64,000 bases of DNA, taken from NCBI GenBank assembly GCA_017416705.1, contig JAFQBG010000014.1, positions 1 to 64,000 on the forward strand, written 5' to 3'. Positions within the stretch are counted from its first letter, which is position 1. Each line of letters starts with the position of its first letter. Shown here piece by piece: positions 48,942 to 59,540 of the stretch. Origin of the DNA: Bacteroidaceae bacterium. GTDB taxonomy: Bacteria > Bacteroidota > Bacteroidia > Bacteroidales > Bacteroidaceae. A program made the position numbers and the translations under genes. The notes under the pieces are model-generated. The model had not been told where the DNA came from and did no database searches. It saw only the letters and a list, made by a program, of their open reading frames with translations.

Positions 48942-50519
48942 GTGACACACGAACTCTTTGTAAACGTTCAGCCCGGAGAGGTCTCCTTTGCCATCACCGA
49001 AGACAAGCAATTGGTAGAATTCCAACGGGAGGAGCAAACAGTATCATTCACAGTAGGCAATATCTACTTGGGGCGTGTAAAAAAAATAATGCCCGGGTTA
49101 AATGCCTGCTTTGTCGATGTGGGTTCCGAGAAAGACGCATTCCTACACTATTTAGATTTAGGGACACAATTCTACTCTCTACAAAAGTATTTAAAACAGG
49201 TTACCAGCGACAGAAAAAAGTCATTCCCCATGTCCAAGGTTGCTTTGCAACCCGAAAAAGAAAAAGAGGGCAACATATCGGAAGTCCTTCAAACAGGACA
49301 GGAGATATTGGTTCAAGTGACAAAAGAGCCCATAAACACAAAAGGGCCTCGCTTGACATGTGAGCTATCCTTTGCAGGGCGTTACCTTATACTTATTCCG
49401 TTCGAGGACAAAGTATCCGTTTCATCAAAAATCAAATCGCCCGAGGAGCGCACCCGTCTGAAACAACTGCTGCAAAGCATCAAACCAAAGAACTATGGTA
49501 TCATAGTGCGCACAGTGGCCGAAGGCAAACGAGTAGCCGAATTGGACGCCGAACTACGACACTTGGTAAACTGTTGGGAAACACTTATTGAAAAAACACA
49601 AAAAAGCACCAAGCCCCCCACGCTGGTTCACGAAGAGTCGAACCGCACAGTGGCATTACTACGCGACCTTTTCAACCCCTCTTACGAAAGCATACATGTA
49701 AACAATCAAGAGGTATGGCGCGAAGTAAAAAACTACGTACAGCAGATAGCACCCGAACGTGCCGACATTGTAAAACTATACAAGGGCGAACTACCCATAT
49801 TCGACCATTTTGCAATTACCAAACAGATAAAATCATCGTTCGGACGAATAGTATCATTCAAGGGAGGTGCTTATTTGGTTATAGAACACACCGAAGCGCT
49901 CCATGTTGTTGATGTGAACAGTGGCAACAGAGCGCGTAACAACGCAACAAACCAAGAGGACAACGCATTGGAAGTGAACTTGGCAGCCGCCGACGAACTA
50001 TCGCGACAACTACGTCTGCGCGACATGGGCGGTATCATAGTTGTCGATTTCATCGACATGGACAAGTCGGAGAACCGTCAAAAGCTATATGAGCGCATGA
50101 CACAGAACATGGAGAACGACAGAGCCAAACACAACATACTTCCGCTCACAAAATTCGGCCTCATGCAGATAACACGTCAAAGAGTACGTCCTGCCATAGA
50201 CATGCCAACCGAGGAAAAATGCCCCACATGTTACGGCAAAGGGAAAGTACAATCGTCGATACTGTTCACAGACACGTTAGAGAGTAAAATTGATAATTTG
50301 GCAAACAACCTTGGGATACGCAAATTCACTTTGCATGTACACCCCTACGTTGCAGCCTACATAAACAAAGGTTTTATATCCCTTTATCGCAAATGGCAAA
50401 TGAAGTATGGTTTTGGAATTCGCGTCATTCCCAACCAGAGCCTTGCGTTCCTTGAATATCATTTCATTGATGCTTCGGGCAAAGAAATTGATATGAAAGA
50501 GGAAACTGAAATTAAGTGA
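48942..50519 (+). CDS. rng: ribonuclease E/G family protein (RNase G)
   Basis: Endoribonuclease for rRNA maturation and mRNA decay; 525 residues, the RNase G size, without the long RNase E scaffold. It starts with GTG (48942). It has an S1 RNA-binding domain (about 35-130, with an insert), the catalytic centre with Asp324 in HVVDVNSGN and Asp369 in IIVVDFIDMD, and the Zn-link CPTC (about 427-430) that joins protomers. The C-terminus is a small domain. A large terminator follows at 50542. Confidence 0.95.
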   Translation: MTHELFVNVQPGEVSFAITEDKQLVEFQREEQTVSFTVGNIYLGRVKKIMPGLNACFVDVGSEKDAFLHYLDLGTQFYSLQKYLKQVTSDRKKSFPMSKVALQPEKEKEGNISEVLQTGQEILVQVTKEPINTKGPRLTCELSFAGRYLILIPFEDKVSVSSKIKSPEERTRLKQLLQSIKPKNYGIIVRTVAEGKRVAELDAELRHLVNCWETLIEKTQKSTKPPTLVHEESNRTVALLRDLFNPSYESIHVNNQEVWREVKNYVQQIAPERADIVKLYKGELPIFDHFAITKQIKSSFGRIVSFKGGAYLVIEHTEALHVVDVNSGNRARNNATNQEDNALEVNLAAADELSRQLRLRDMGGIIVVDFIDMDKSENRQKLYERMTQNMENDRAKHNILPLTKFGLMQITRQRVRPAIDMPTEEKCPTCYGKGKVQSSILFTDTLESKIDNLANNLGIRKFTLHVHPYVAAYINKGFISLYRKWQMKYGFGIRVIPNQSLAFLEYHFIDASGKEIDMKEETEIK

Positions 50520-50541
50520 CAACGCGTCACTACCCCATTAT

Positions 50542-50581
50542 AAAATTATGCCGAGCGTTAAAAAACGCTCGGCATAATTTT
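50542..50581. terminator. bidirectional terminator between rng and the hexomutase gene
   Basis: A perfect 18-bp stem (50542-50559 with 50564-50581) with loop AAAA lies between two convergent genes and can serve both. Confidence 0.92.
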
Positions 50582-50603
50582 ATATACGCTTTATTATGTT
50601 TTT

Positions 50604-52343
50604 TTAAATTCCCATAGCCTTTTTCATCTCGGCAATAAGGGCATCGGCTTTTGCCGAAGCTGCCTCGAACTCGTCGCGAGTGTTCATGACACCCTTTGCC
50701 TCCATATAGAATTTAATTTTAGGCTCGGTACCCGAAGGACGTACAGATACTTTGTTGCCGCTCTCGGTGAAGTATTGGAGTACGTTCGATGTTTCGGGCA
50801 TGTCTATATCTGTTACATTGCCATTTACGTCGGTCTGCTTCAATGCTTTAAAATCCTTGTAGCATACAACCTTCTCGCCTGCCATTTCATTTAGGGGATT
50901 GGCGCGGAAGTTCTCCATCATTTGGCGTATTTCGTCGGCACCGCTCTTTCCGGGCTTAACGACGTTCACTGTAACCTCCTTTGAGAAACCATACTCCACA
51001 TAGATGTCCATCAACAGCTGATAGAGGCTCTTGCCGTTATCCTTGGCCCATGCGGCAACCTCGGCTATGAGGCTGCAAGCCGACACTGCGTCTTTGTCGC
51101 GGCAGAAGTCCTCGGCAAGGAAGCCGAAGCTCTCTTCGCCTCCACCAATGTATTTTGCTATACCCTCGTTGTCGCGGATGACTTTGGCTATCCATTTGAA
51201 ACCGGTGTAGCAGTCGTACATTTTCAGATTGTTTTTCTCGGCTATGTTCTTTATGACTTCGGTGGTTACGATGGTCTTTACAACAAATTCCTTGCCTGTC
51301 ATCTTGCCCAATTTTGTGTATTGGGTGATGATGTAGTAAAGGAACATCATACATGTTTGATTTCCGTTGATTATCATCCACTCGCCTTTGTCGTTTTTGC
51401 ACGATATTGCAAGACGGTCGGCGTCGGGGTCGGATGCCATGACAAGGTCGGCATCTATCTCTTTTGCCAGATTGATGGCCATGGTCATTGCCTCGGCATT
51501 TTCGGGGTTGGGCGATACCACTGTGGGGAAATTGCCATCTTTTATCATCTGCTCCTGAACGCAGTGTATGTTGTTGAAGCCCCAACGACGTAGCGATGCG
51601 GGGATTAACACTCTACCGCAGCCATGGATGGGGGTATAGACGATTTTCAAATCCTTGTGACGTTCTATCACTGCGGGGTCGATGATGAGCGAGTGTACGG
51701 CATCGAGGAATGCATTATCGACGTCCTCGCCTATTACCTCGATGAGTTCGGGGTTGCCTTGGAATTTTATATCCTCTACTTGTACTTTCTCGACATGGCT
51801 GATGGTGTTTACATCGTGCGGCGATAGCATTTGTGCGCCGTCGTCCCAATAGGCTTTATATCCGTTGTACTCTTTGGGGTTGTGGCTGGCTGTTATGTTC
51901 ACACCGCTTTGACAACCCAAATGGCGTATTGCGAAGGAAATCTCGGGGGTGGGACGCAAATCCTCGAACAGATATACTTTTATGCCATTCGCCGAGAATA
52001 TATTAGCCGATATTTCGGCAAACAGACGGCTGTTGTTGCGACAGTCGTGACCCACAACCACCGATATTTGGGGCATATCTTTGAAACACTCGTTCAAGTA
52101 GTTTGCCAAGCCTTGTGTGGCTTTGCCCACTGTGTAGATGTTCATGCGGTTGCTACCTGCGCCCATAATACCGCGCAGACCGCCTGTACCAAATTCAAGA
52201 TCCTTGTAGAATGCGTCTATCAACGGGGTTTTATCCTCGTTTTCGAGCATTGCCTTTACCTCTTTTCTTGTCTCTTCGTCGTAGGCGGGAGCTAACCACG
52301 ATTGGGCTTTCTCGGTCACCATTTTAATTAATTCGTTGTCCAT
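50604..52343 (-). CDS. phospho-sugar mutase (phosphoglucomutase/phosphomannomutase family)
   Basis: Interconverts hexose 1- and 6-phosphates, feeding glycogen or nucleotide-sugar synthesis. 579 residues, the long PGM2/PgcA-like form. The four signatures are present: the phosphorylated serine Ser153 in TASHNPKEYNGYK, the Mg2+ loop DPDADRLA, the sugar-binding GGGEESFGF and the C-terminal phosphate-binding RPSGTEPKIKFY. Glucose versus mannose specificity cannot be told from sequence. It stands alone, sharing a terminator with rng. Confidence 0.93.
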   Translation of the reverse strand: MDNELIKMVTEKAQSWLAPAYDEETRKEVKAMLENEDKTPLIDAFYKDLEFGTGGLRGIMGAGSNRMNIYTVGKATQGLANYLNECFKDMPQISVVVGHDCRNNSRLFAEISANIFSANGIKVYLFEDLRPTPEISFAIRHLGCQSGVNITASHNPKEYNGYKAYWDDGAQMLSPHDVNTISHVEKVQVEDIKFQGNPELIEVIGEDVDNAFLDAVHSLIIDPAVIERHKDLKIVYTPIHGCGRVLIPASLRRWGFNNIHCVQEQMIKDGNFPTVVSPNPENAEAMTMAINLAKEIDADLVMASDPDADRLAISCKNDKGEWMIINGNQTCMMFLYYIITQYTKLGKMTGKEFVVKTIVTTEVIKNIAEKNNLKMYDCYTGFKWIAKVIRDNEGIAKYIGGGEESFGFLAEDFCRDKDAVSACSLIAEVAAWAKDNGKSLYQLLMDIYVEYGFSKEVTVNVVKPGKSGADEIRQMMENFRANPLNEMAGEKVVCYKDFKALKQTDVNGNVTDIDMPETSNVLQYFTESGNKVSVRPSGTEPKIKFYMEAKGVMNTRDEFEAASAKADALIAEMKKAMGI

Positions 52344-52457
52344 AAGTTATAGTTTTTAGTGTAATGTCCTAAATATTAAAATTACATTCAATTTCGTAAA
52401 GATATATATTTATTTTAAAAGCAATGGGTTTTAAAGAATAAAATATACTATTATTTT

Positions 52458-54104
52458 TTATTTTGCCTTGGGGACAATGTATTTATCTCCTGTTTGTCTT
52501 ATAAGTTCTTTTTTGTATTCGTCGGGATATCCGGGACGTATCACCGAAGCACCTATTCCTGTCTCTGTACGTTTGAAACGACCATTTTGTTCGGGTTTCA
52601 CCACAAAATCGTTGTATTTGACTATGATATATTCGCCAAATTTTTTCCATTCTGCCAGAGCGGTCTCGGCTGTTTCGCATGTGAAGTCGTTGAGTATGCT
52701 CATGGCATATTTTGGCGATGCCTCGATGCAGGCAAGCACCTGTTGTTCCACTGCCTTGCTACGCTCATATATGTTGCTTTCTATTTCGCTCTGTACTCGT
52801 TTCATATCGTCTGCCACAAGCGAGTATTTGGGATAAATCATATTCGACACCCAGTTGAACACCCAGAATGAGGACTCCCACGAGAATGTCACAGGGTCGG
52901 CATTCTTGGCGGCATAGCAATTGGGGATGGTTGTAGTACAGCAATAGACGGGGGTGTACACTATCATATTGGAGTCGTCGGCACCGAACCACATGACACC
53001 GCCCACCGCATTGGGCATGTAGTTACGCATTTGCGCCACGAAGGTAAATGCAGTTTGGAATGTCGATATGGGGCGTTCGTTGAAATATTCCTTGCCATCG
53101 TACTTATAGCTAAGGGGCGATAGTCGATAGGGCATGTTGTAGATGCCACCGCCAAGGTCGGTTGTGACATCGAACGGAGTTCCCTCGTAGTGGTCGCGCA
53201 TGCCTTTCTGTACATCCTGCAACGACAAGGGGGCTTTGGGTTTCAGATATAGCGGCATGGGGGTTGCTGTGGCATCGCCCGACGCCCATGCAAGGTATTT
53301 GTTCATATCCTCGGCTGCATACATATTGAAGAAGCTCCACACGCGAGCGTCGCAGTAGCGCAAACCGCCGAAATCGGCAGGACAGTATGCAGCTGCAAAG
53401 TCGAAGTCTTTGTCGTCGCCGCTGTAATAGCCTTGCTTGCGTGCAAATTTCACGACGTCTTTTGAGTATAGGACATTTTCCTTGTCGCTCATGTCGAATT
53501 TGCGTATGCGTGCTTGGTTGGCATGCGCCGATATGCAGTCGTCGGGGATGCGTATAGCCACCCACACTGTGCCTTTCTCGACACTGCCCTTGCTTATCAT
53601 TTCCAAAATCCATGCCTCGTTGGCATCGGCAATGGAAAAACTCTCGCCACTGCTGTAATAGCCATATTCGTTGGTGAGCGATGTCATCACCTCGATGGCC
53701 TCGCGTGCTGTCTTGGAACGTTGCAATGCTATGTATATGAGCGAGCCATAGTCTATGATGCCTGTTGTATCGACAAGCTCGGCGCGACCGCCGAAGGTTG
53801 TTTCGGCAATGGCCACCTGATGCTCGTTTATATTACCCGCCACGTTGTATGTATAGGGTGCTTCGGGGATGGAACCGAGGTATTTTCCGCTGTCCCAATC
53901 ATATATCTCGCGCATTGTCCCTTCGGGGTGTTGCGCTGCGGGAAAATGTGCCACGAAACCACTCATGCCAAAGCTATCGGCACTATACGATATGAACACC
54001 GAACCATCGGTAGAGGCTTTCTTGCCCACAATGAAATTGGTGCATGCCTCGGCAGCCTGCGCTACAAGCAGTATTGCCGCTAAGAATAGAAGATTTTTTT
54101 TCAT
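52458..54104 (-). CDS. secreted C69-family dipeptidase
   Basis: 548 residues with the N-terminal-nucleophile hydrolase arrangement. A 20-residue signal peptide ends AEA, directly before Cys21 in CTNFIVGKKAS, so removal of the leader exposes the catalytic cysteine. The following sequence (DGSVFISYSADS, NEHQVAIAETTFGGRAEL) is that of PepD-type C69 peptidases, which cleave dipeptides. It is probably periplasmic or exported. It lies 45 bases after the M23 gene on the same strand, so it may share the flippase-M23 transcript. Confidence 0.9.
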   Translation of the reverse strand: MKKNLLFLAAILLVAQAAEACTNFIVGKKASTDGSVFISYSADSFGMSGFVAHFPAAQHPEGTMREIYDWDSGKYLGSIPEAPYTYNVAGNINEHQVAIAETTFGGRAELVDTTGIIDYGSLIYIALQRSKTAREAIEVMTSLTNEYGYYSSGESFSIADANEAWILEMISKGSVEKGTVWVAIRIPDDCISAHANQARIRKFDMSDKENVLYSKDVVKFARKQGYYSGDDKDFDFAAAYCPADFGGLRYCDARVWSFFNMYAAEDMNKYLAWASGDATATPMPLYLKPKAPLSLQDVQKGMRDHYEGTPFDVTTDLGGGIYNMPYRLSPLSYKYDGKEYFNERPISTFQTAFTFVAQMRNYMPNAVGGVMWFGADDSNMIVYTPVYCCTTTIPNCYAAKNADPVTFSWESSFWVFNWVSNMIYPKYSLVADDMKRVQSEIESNIYERSKAVEQQVLACIEASPKYAMSILNDFTCETAETALAEWKKFGEYIIVKYNDFVVKPEQNGRFKRTETGIGASVIRPGYPDEYKKELIRQTGDKYIVPKAK

Positions 54105-54149
54105 AATTTGTATTGTGTTTTTTGTGTTTTCTAATTAAATAAAATTCTT

Positions 54150-55835
54150 TCATCGGCAGCGTACGACTTTGTCAAACACCGTAGTATTGCCGCAATTATC
54201 TGTTACTGTTAATTGGAATGTATGCTTGCCCGGGGCTATTTTGGCTTTTTTGGTGTTGCATGTGAGACGACCACGCATGCCGTTGTATTCCACCAAAACG
54301 AATTTGCCGTCGATGGTCCCTTTGAAATTTTTTATGCCACTACCCTTGTCTGATATTGCAAATGAAAGCACGCCGCTTTGTTCCCAACGTTTTTCGTTAT
54401 GTGGTTTCACTCGTGGCGCAATGGTGTCCACTGCTACATCGTAGCTGCCTAACACCCGGATGCTTGCTGTGACCTTGCCGTTCAAATAAAGGCCGCCCAC
54501 GCTCGAAGCCCCTTTGCGTGTTATGCGTCGCATGTAATATTTTTCGGGCGATATGCTTAGTGTGTCACTCACATATATGCTCAGCCGCGCTTTGTTCCTT
54601 AATGGGTGGACGTCCATTTTGTAACGAGGCGAAACGGCGTCGGGTGCATCCTCTTCGCTTATTTGCAAGAATATATTTTGAAACAGTTCGCCACGAGGTA
54701 TCTCCAAATGCATCCTTTCGTGGAATATTTCGTGGCTCATATACCATGGCAGATAGTTTTCGGTAGCGATGGCATGCTGCGGCAATGCTCCTTCGACACC
54801 TTGCACATGAAACAGATAGTTGCTGACATTTCCATGATAATCGCCCAGACGATACTCCACTTTGTAAAGACGCTGTTCGTCTATATTCACCCAACCGCGA
54901 TTTCCGTCGGCCGAAAGCAACGGCAGCGGGTTGTTATCCAATATATATGAACGCAGGAACCATTCTCCGGTATTGTGATAGCGGTCGTACTCGGCCCAAG
55001 CATTTACAAGACGGGTGTCGGCCATGGCATAGCCGTCCATCCTGCTGCTGAACCGCAAGGAGTCATCGACATATAGTTCTATGGTATATAATCCGTAGCG
55101 GTTGTGCGTGCCACTCATATAGTCATCGGCCTTTACCGAGAGGCCAATATGCCCCCACGCCGTCACGGTGTCTCGCAGCGTTGTGCCGCTTGTTTTTGCC
55201 ACATAGGGGTGCGATGCGCCGTTCACCATGCCCATTCCACAGCGAGGGGAGAACATAACCGAATGGGCTACCGGTGCGACATCGTCGCTCAGATTTTTCT
55301 TATAAAAAAGCATGGGGTTGACAAGGGTATCGCTGTCGGCGGTGCGCACCTCGAAATGCAGGTGCGGCCCAAACGAATAGCCGCTGTTGCCCGAGTAAGC
55401 CACTATATCGCCCTTGCTCACAGGAAATTCGTCGGGAGAGAATTTCACATCCACTGCAAAGGCCTCGTCGGCATATTGCACCTGAGCTATTTTGCGTGCG
55501 ACAGCAGGCAGAAACCTATCCAAATGACCATAGACCGTCATGTAGCCGTTGCTGTGAGTAACATATACCGCACGCCCGTAACCACCCGAGGATACGGTAG
55601 CCCTTGATATATAACCATCGGCAGGGGAATAAATAGGCTTGCCCATAGCACCCTGTGTCTTGAAATCGAGACCGGCATGGAAATGGTTGGAGCGCAGTTC
55701 GCCAAAATTACCACTGAGCAATAGAGGAAAATCGAACGGCACACGTAAAGAGAGGCTATCGCCATTATGAGCATAGAGCAACGATGGGCTCCACAGCAAC
55801 AGGAGGAAAAATATTCTCGATATATGAATTTTCAT
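54150..55835 (-). CDS. M23-family peptidase (LytM-like), secreted
   Basis: 561 residues from the internal ATG at 55833-55835, which starts a signal peptide (MKIHISRIFFLLLLWSPSLL); the upstream open frame lies inside the flippase gene. The LytM domain at about 30-200 has the zinc ligands His53 and Asp57 in HFHAGLDFKT and the GPHLHFEVR motif. The 350-residue C-terminal region is beta-rich and unassigned. It probably cuts or reshapes peptidoglycan cross-links, or acts as a degenerate activator. It overlaps the flippase gene by 4 bases. Confidence 0.9.
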   Translation of the reverse strand: MKIHISRIFFLLLLWSPSLLYAHNGDSLSLRVPFDFPLLLSGNFGELRSNHFHAGLDFKTQGAMGKPIYSPADGYISRATVSSGGYGRAVYVTHSNGYMTVYGHLDRFLPAVARKIAQVQYADEAFAVDVKFSPDEFPVSKGDIVAYSGNSGYSFGPHLHFEVRTADSDTLVNPMLFYKKNLSDDVAPVAHSVMFSPRCGMGMVNGASHPYVAKTSGTTLRDTVTAWGHIGLSVKADDYMSGTHNRYGLYTIELYVDDSLRFSSRMDGYAMADTRLVNAWAEYDRYHNTGEWFLRSYILDNNPLPLLSADGNRGWVNIDEQRLYKVEYRLGDYHGNVSNYLFHVQGVEGALPQHAIATENYLPWYMSHEIFHERMHLEIPRGELFQNIFLQISEEDAPDAVSPRYKMDVHPLRNKARLSIYVSDTLSISPEKYYMRRITRKGASSVGGLYLNGKVTASIRVLGSYDVAVDTIAPRVKPHNEKRWEQSGVLSFAISDKGSGIKNFKGTIDGKFVLVEYNGMRGRLTCNTKKAKIAPGKHTFQLTVTDNCGNTTVFDKVVRCR

Positions 55836-57343
55836 TTTTTTATCAGATGTAATCGTTTCAACAATACATTGAAAAGTCCCGATTTTGTTTGCAGAATATA
55901 GGTGGATATGCCAAACGATATAAGCACAAAAGCCACGCCCGATATCCAATAGACAACACCCTCTTTCAGCATCAGCAACAACAATATGGAGAGCGCAAAC
56001 AACGGCATCTGCAAGATATAATAGACAAAAACGTTGCGCGACAATTTGAATTTATATTTACACCGCGCTATCGCATATACAAAAACAAAATCGATGGTAT
56101 GAACAAGTGCCAACCCGGCACCTATACCCCACATGCCACATACCGAATAGCCCATGACCACCAACGACACCAACAGGATATTATACACCAGCTCCAATGC
56201 GACAAATGTCATGGTGTCATTGTTAGCCAACGGAAGAAACGATATAGGATATGTCATCGTGCGCATGAACATGCCGAACATGGCCAGCTGCGCCATGGGT
56301 ACGGCGGGGGCAAAATCGCCGTCGTATAATAGCGGGATGAGTATGGGCAAGGCAACAATAAATGCAATGAGCAACGGCGACTGTGTGAGCATCTGCACCT
56401 CGACCTGTTCATTTATGATTCTGTCGCGGATGAGCGTTTTTTGCGCCACGCCCGACAGACGGGGGAAATATTCGGAATCCATCGAAGCAAACAACACACC
56501 CGGCAGCAATGCCATCATGGCAAAGCCCGTATTGAACAAACCGGCAGTGGTTCCATCGCCCACATTCGACAGCAGGGTACACACAAGCCACATGGCACAC
56601 GTCGTAAGTATCGAGGCATAGATATACCCTGCTCCCATCCTTACCATATCGAGCCCCTGTCTTAGAAGAGCAAAAGAGAAAGGCTGTACTTTATAGGCAT
56701 AATGCGGCAAGGAAAGGTATAGCAATACCGTCATCTGCATAAAGGCTATGATGAATATGGCAGGAAAAATTCCAGCCAAGCCCATGGCAAAATAGAGAAT
56801 GACAGCCACCAATGCCGATATAAATGCCGTTATGAAATTATACACCGCCACCTTGGAAAATTGTTTTATGCCGCGCAGAATAGCGAGCTCGCCACCCGAC
56901 ACAGCCATGAAAAGCACCACCGGCGACAGCAGTATAAAACGCGACAGATAGTAGCTGTTCTGACCAAACATCCATTTGCACATAAACGGCGACAGGAGAA
57001 TCATCAACAGCATACCTGTAAGGCCTGTAAAAACAGCAATGCTACGTACAACCTTGACACAATGCACAACAGATTGCTCCGAAGCATTATCGAAGGTATA
57101 GGACATTTTGCGAATGGCACTGAACGAAAGGCTCAGATTGGTACATTCGCTAAACATCTGTATTGTACGATTGAACAACGCGATAAGGCTTAAACCGGCA
57201 GTTCCAAGCAGCACGCTTGCAAATTTATTACGCACCAAATTAAGAAACATCGAAAGCCCATGAGAACCTCCAAACATCCCCAAATATTTAAGCACACGAC
57301 GATAGCCATCGTACTCTTTATTTTTATCCTCGTCGGTATTCAT
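55832..57343 (-). CDS. Wzx-like polysaccharide flippase
   Basis: 503 residues from the ATG at 57341-57343, with about fourteen hydrophobic segments. The opening KYLGMFGGSHGLSMFLNLVR NKFASVLLG reads as the start of the PST/MATE-type O-antigen translocases, which move undecaprenyl-linked oligosaccharides across the inner membrane. An upstream extension of 33 codons is open but crosses a probable promoter (TATCTTCG on the minus strand, 57389-57396). Glycosyltransferase genes begin 210 bases away on the opposite strand, consistent with a surface-glycan assembly locus. Confidence 0.83.
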   Translation of the reverse strand: MNTDEDKNKEYDGYRRVLKYLGMFGGSHGLSMFLNLVRNKFASVLLGTAGLSLIALFNRTIQMFSECTNLSLSFSAIRKMSYTFDNASEQSVVHCVKVVRSIAVFTGLTGMLLMILLSPFMCKWMFGQNSYYLSRFILLSPVVLFMAVSGGELAILRGIKQFSKVAVYNFITAFISALVAVILYFAMGLAGIFPAIFIIAFMQMTVLLYLSLPHYAYKVQPFSFALLRQGLDMVRMGAGYIYASILTTCAMWLVCTLLSNVGDGTTAGLFNTGFAMMALLPGVLFASMDSEYFPRLSGVAQKTLIRDRIINEQVEVQMLTQSPLLIAFIVALPILIPLLYDGDFAPAVPMAQLAMFGMFMRTMTYPISFLPLANNDTMTFVALELVYNILLVSLVVMGYSVCGMWGIGAGLALVHTIDFVFVYAIARCKYKFKLSRNVFVYYILQMPLFALSILLLLMLKEGVVYWISGVAFVLISFGISTYILQTKSGLFNVLLKRLHLIKK

Positions 57344-57487
57344 TACAATGTAGAATATATCAGAATACGGAATAACAATTATCCTACGCGAAGATAATAA
57401 AATTACTCCGTAAAAACAGCTATTTACATGCACAAATAACAATAGTATATAAATTTATAAAGAATGACGAACAAAAAAACGGCTTAT

Positions 57488-57520
57488 TTTGCCCCATTAT
57501 ATTTTAATTTTGTATCTTCG
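57488..57520 (+). promoter_or_regulatory. promoter of the glycosyltransferase operon
   Basis: TTTG (57488-57491), 21 bases, then TATCTTCG (57513-57520). The -7 box has one mismatch, the same variant as before ansA. The start codon is 33 bases downstream. Confidence 0.7.
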
Positions 57521-57553
57521 CAAATAAATTTAAAAAAGCGCATAGCAAACAGA

Positions 57554-58525
57554 ATGAAACTAAGTATCATTGTACCGGTTTACAAAGTAAGAAGACACCT
57601 GCAAAACTGCATCGAAAGCATTTTGCAGCAAACCTACACCGACTACGAACTGATACTTGTCGATGATGGTTCGCCCGACAACTGTGGCGCTATATGCGAC
57701 CGGTATGCACAGGAGTGCGACAAAATAAAAGTCATACACAAGAAAAACGGCGGATTATCGTCGGCACGCAATGCCGGGCTCACAATAGCCCAAGGCGAAT
57801 ATATCACATTTGTCGATGGCGACGACACGATAGCCTCGGGCACATACTATTACAACATGCGCATACTCATGTCGAACCCCGACATTGACATTCTGGAATA
57901 CCCCGTAGTGGAACATTACGAGTCGCCAAACAGTCGCATAATATCCTTCAAGCCACAAAAAATATCGGGTAGCGAGAAGATTTTCGTCGATTGGGTGCAA
58001 CGCAAAGGCTACGAACACAATTATGCCTGCAACAAGATATACAAAGCCGACCTGTTCTTTTTCATAAGATACCCCGAGGGCGAAGTTTTCGAGGACACAT
58101 TGGTAACCCCCACGCTCATAGAGAGCAGCCGCACCATGTACTACTCCGATGCCGGTTTCTACTATTACTACGACCACGAAGGCAGCATATCGAACACCCA
58201 CTCGTTCAGGTCGCAATATTACAGATACAAGAACCTTGCACAGCTCTATTTCAAAGTAAAAGAGCAATACAAAATGGTGCCCGAGAGCCACGACATACTA
58301 CTGAGAGCACTCGACTGCCTAACCGACCTGCTACGTTGTTCCGACGGCGACAAAGAGGGCTACAAAGCAGCCTGCAAACTGCTAAAAAACGAAAAAATGT
58401 CCATTTCGACATTATACAACAAAGATATTCCATTGCGTAAAAAAATTAAATATACCACATTTGCCCTGTTTGGCACCACATTCCATTGTCGCTTGTACGC
58501 AATGTTGCATAAAAAACTTTGTTAA
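57554..58525 (+). CDS. family 2 glycosyltransferase
   Basis: 323 residues from ATG 57554; upstream in-frame codons overlap the promoter. GT-A fold with SIIVPVYKV (3-11), ELILVDDGSPDNCG (about 36-49), GGLSSARNAGL (about 76-86) and the metal site FVDGDD (about 96-101). The type is common in capsule and LPS synthesis; donor and acceptor are unknown. First of three glycosyltransferase genes: the next starts 10 bases downstream, and the third overlaps the second by 4 bases. Confidence 0.9.
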   Translation: MKLSIIVPVYKVRRHLQNCIESILQQTYTDYELILVDDGSPDNCGAICDRYAQECDKIKVIHKKNGGLSSARNAGLTIAQGEYITFVDGDDTIASGTYYYNMRILMSNPDIDILEYPVVEHYESPNSRIISFKPQKISGSEKIFVDWVQRKGYEHNYACNKIYKADLFFFIRYPEGEVFEDTLVTPTLIESSRTMYYSDAGFYYYYDHEGSISNTHSFRSQYYRYKNLAQLYFKVKEQYKMVPESHDILLRALDCLTDLLRCSDGDKEGYKAACKLLKNEKMSISTLYNKDIPLRKKIKYTTFALFGTTFHCRLYAMLHKKLC

Positions 58526-58535
58526 CAAGAAGGCC

Positions 58536-59540
58536 ATGATATTTTTGTCAATAGTAATACCCCATTACAATCTTGCGCGCGAACTGCTTATGCGTTGCAT
58601 TAAGAGCATTTGCGACCAAAATATACCCACCGAGGAGTATGAAATAATCGTCGTGGACGACAATTCATCGGACCCTCCGACATGGCTTAACTCGGCATTC
58701 GAAAAAGAGAACATACGCGTAATTGAAATAGAGCATGGAGGGCCCGGGGCAGCACGTAACAAAGGCATCGAGGAAGCCCGCGGCGAGTACATACAATTTA
58801 TAGACGCCGACGACTGCCTGCAACCCGACAGCCTCGACACATGCCTTGACATAATACACACCGAGAAGCCCAAGATATTCCGTTTCAGATATAAAATATG
58901 CACCAGCGAGCACGCCGCGCTCTCCAACGCAAACAACAAAAAAATAAAATACAGCAACATCATAAGCGGAGCAGCGTTCATGGCAAGCAACAACCTGCCG
59001 GGCAGCCCATGCCTCTACATATTCGAGCGCGAGGTAGTAATAAAAAACAATATCCGATTTGCCACCGGTGTGTATCACGAGGACGATGAGTTCAACACCA
59101 AACTGCACTATCACGCCACAAGCCTCATAGACAGCGACGCCGTCATATACAACTACTGCATACGGAAAGGCTCCATCACATCGAACAGCAACCCCGAGTT
59201 TGAGAAAAAGCGCATAGAGGACCTGTTCCTGCTATTGCAGAGGCTTAGCGCGTTTCGCAAGGAGTGTCAAGGCAGCAGCAACACCATTCAGAAACGTGGC
59301 ATAGACCGCAAAATGACAATGCTGACCGTTGACACCATAGTGAACCTGCTCTACAACGGGCAAAGCGCAAAAGAATTATCGAAACTATGCAATACACGCC
59401 TGCGACCGTTAGGGCTATACCCCCTACCCCAAGCAAGCTATTCCATTAAATACAGAATATTCCGCATATTGGCAAACAGCCCGTTAGGGCTATTCATACT
59501 ACGATTAGTTGTTCCAAAAAGAAAGCCACACAAAAAATGA
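58536..59540 (+). CDS. family 2 glycosyltransferase
   Basis: 334 residues from ATG 58536, which has an AAGAAGG stretch 5 bases before it; the longer frame would overlap the previous gene. GT-A motifs: SIVIPHYN (4-11), YEIIVVDDNSSDPP (about 37-50), GGPGAARNKGI (about 72-82) and FIDADDCL (about 92-99). The C-terminal 120 residues are basic and helical. Its stop overlaps the start of the next glycosyltransferase (ATGA). Confidence 0.9.
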   Translation: MIFLSIVIPHYNLARELLMRCIKSICDQNIPTEEYEIIVVDDNSSDPPTWLNSAFEKENIRVIEIEHGGPGAARNKGIEEARGEYIQFIDADDCLQPDSLDTCLDIIHTEKPKIFRFRYKICTSEHAALSNANNKKIKYSNIISGAAFMASNNLPGSPCLYIFEREVVIKNNIRFATGVYHEDDEFNTKLHYHATSLIDSDAVIYNYCIRKGSITSNSNPEFEKKRIEDLFLLLQRLSAFRKECQGSSNTIQKRGIDRKMTMLTVDTIVNLLYNGQSAKELSKLCNTRLRPLGLYPLPQASYSIKYRIFRILANSPLGLFILRLVVPKRKPHKK